DNA of 6,648 nt from Planctomycetaceae bacterium (GTDB lineage Bacteria; Planctomycetota; Planctomycetia; Pirellulales; Thermoguttaceae): positions 1-6,648 of the forward strand of contig JAITQJ010000336.1 of the NCBI GenBank assembly GCA_031288955.1, given 5' to 3'. Shown here piece by piece: positions 6,515 through 6,648 of this stretch. Under the pieces are notes generated by a model, which was not told the origin of the DNA, searched no databases, and saw only the letters and a list, made by a program, of their open reading frames with translations. Made by a program: the position numbers and the translations under genes. Position 1 is the first letter of the stretch; every line of letters starts with the position of its first letter.

Positions 6515-6648
6515 GTGTATTCAAACGCCGCACAATCGCAAGCCGCCCAGACTACCCCCCCCCCCCAAGTTAACATTGACGTTAACAATATCCCGTACAC
6601 TAGCGCCTTGGGGGCGCGTCGTGGCGGGGGGGGTCGGCGGGTAAAAAT
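6515..6648 (+). CDS. Unrecognised protein, N-terminal 44 residues (runs off right edge)
   Basis: GTG start with a strong ribosome binding site and a near-ideal promoter, so high expression is expected. The visible product is M-Y-S-N-A-A-Q-S-Q-A-A-Q-T-T-P-P-P-Q, then VNIDVNNIPYTSALGAR, then a Gly/Arg-rich stretch GGGGRRVK. The first 18 residues look disordered (Gln/Ala/Thr/Pro). A run of 12 C (6555-6566) codes for the prolines, and 8 G (6626-6633) codes for the glycines. Loss or gain of one base in either run would change the frame. One alternative frame after the C-run stops at 6642-6644 (TAA). Too little is visible to name a family. The last 40 bases are unusually G-rich compared with the rest of the window, so sequence error at a contig end is a real possibility. 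Confidence 0.6.
   Translation, partial: MYSNAAQSQAAQTTPPPQVNIDVNNIPYTSALGARRGGGGRRVK
6555..6566 (+). repeat. Poly-C tract of 12 bases inside the start of a gene
   Basis: Twelve C in a row at codons 14-18 of the GTG-started gene. Tracts of this length slip easily during replication and are known on/off switches in other bacteria. They are also a common place for sequencing length errors. Confidence 0.8.

Overview
The window is a 6.6 kb piece of a bacterial chromosome of intermediate GC content. It is probably from a planctomycete or a close relative. That is an inference from the style of the decayed integrase, the HrpA-type helicase and the heptamer repeats; there is no marker gene to prove it. 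Four protein-coding loci and one tRNA can be supported.

Left part (1-1543, minus strand): the first 514 codons of a large, membrane-anchored protein that I do not recognise. It is open without a stop to the left edge. Next (about 1660-2150, plus strand) is the wreck of a tyrosine-recombinase (phage-type integrase) gene. It reads in successive frames, has lost its middle and lacks its catalytic C-terminus. It points at, and ends about 70 bp from, a tRNA-Phe(GAA) gene on the minus strand (2222-2294). This is the classic layout of an integrated element sitting at the 3' end of a tRNA gene. A near-copy of the tRNA 3' end lies just upstream of the integrase remnant (1640-1653).

Middle (2295-6017): back-to-back promoters drive the tRNA leftward and hrpA rightward. 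hrpA is a full-length, 1196-residue DEAH-box ATP-dependent RNA helicase. Its start codon lies only 8 nt after the -10 box, so its mRNA is predicted to be leaderless or nearly so. The coding sequence carries two perfect 14-bp palindromes GTTTCACGTGAAAC, each extending to 15/16 of the ParB-binding parS consensus. They are in different reading frames, so hrpA appears to double as part of the chromosomal centromere. It also carries two low-complexity in-frame insertions that look like relics of the repeat family found after the gene.

Right part (6018-6648): a 209-bp repeat structure is bounded by perfect 34-bp inverted arms built from a heptamer and holds two copies of an inner core. A GC-rich hairpin, a very A-rich upstream element and a consensus sigma70-type promoter follow. 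The promoter serves a GTG-started gene with a strong ribosome binding site, which runs off the right edge. This gene has a run of 12 C near its start and a G-rich end, which suggests either a contingency (slippage) tract or poor sequence near a contig end.

The genes do not form one operon. The helicase and tRNA are translation-related housekeeping genes. The integrase remnant marks an old insertion beside the tRNA, and the unknown protein at the left may or may not be part of that insertion.
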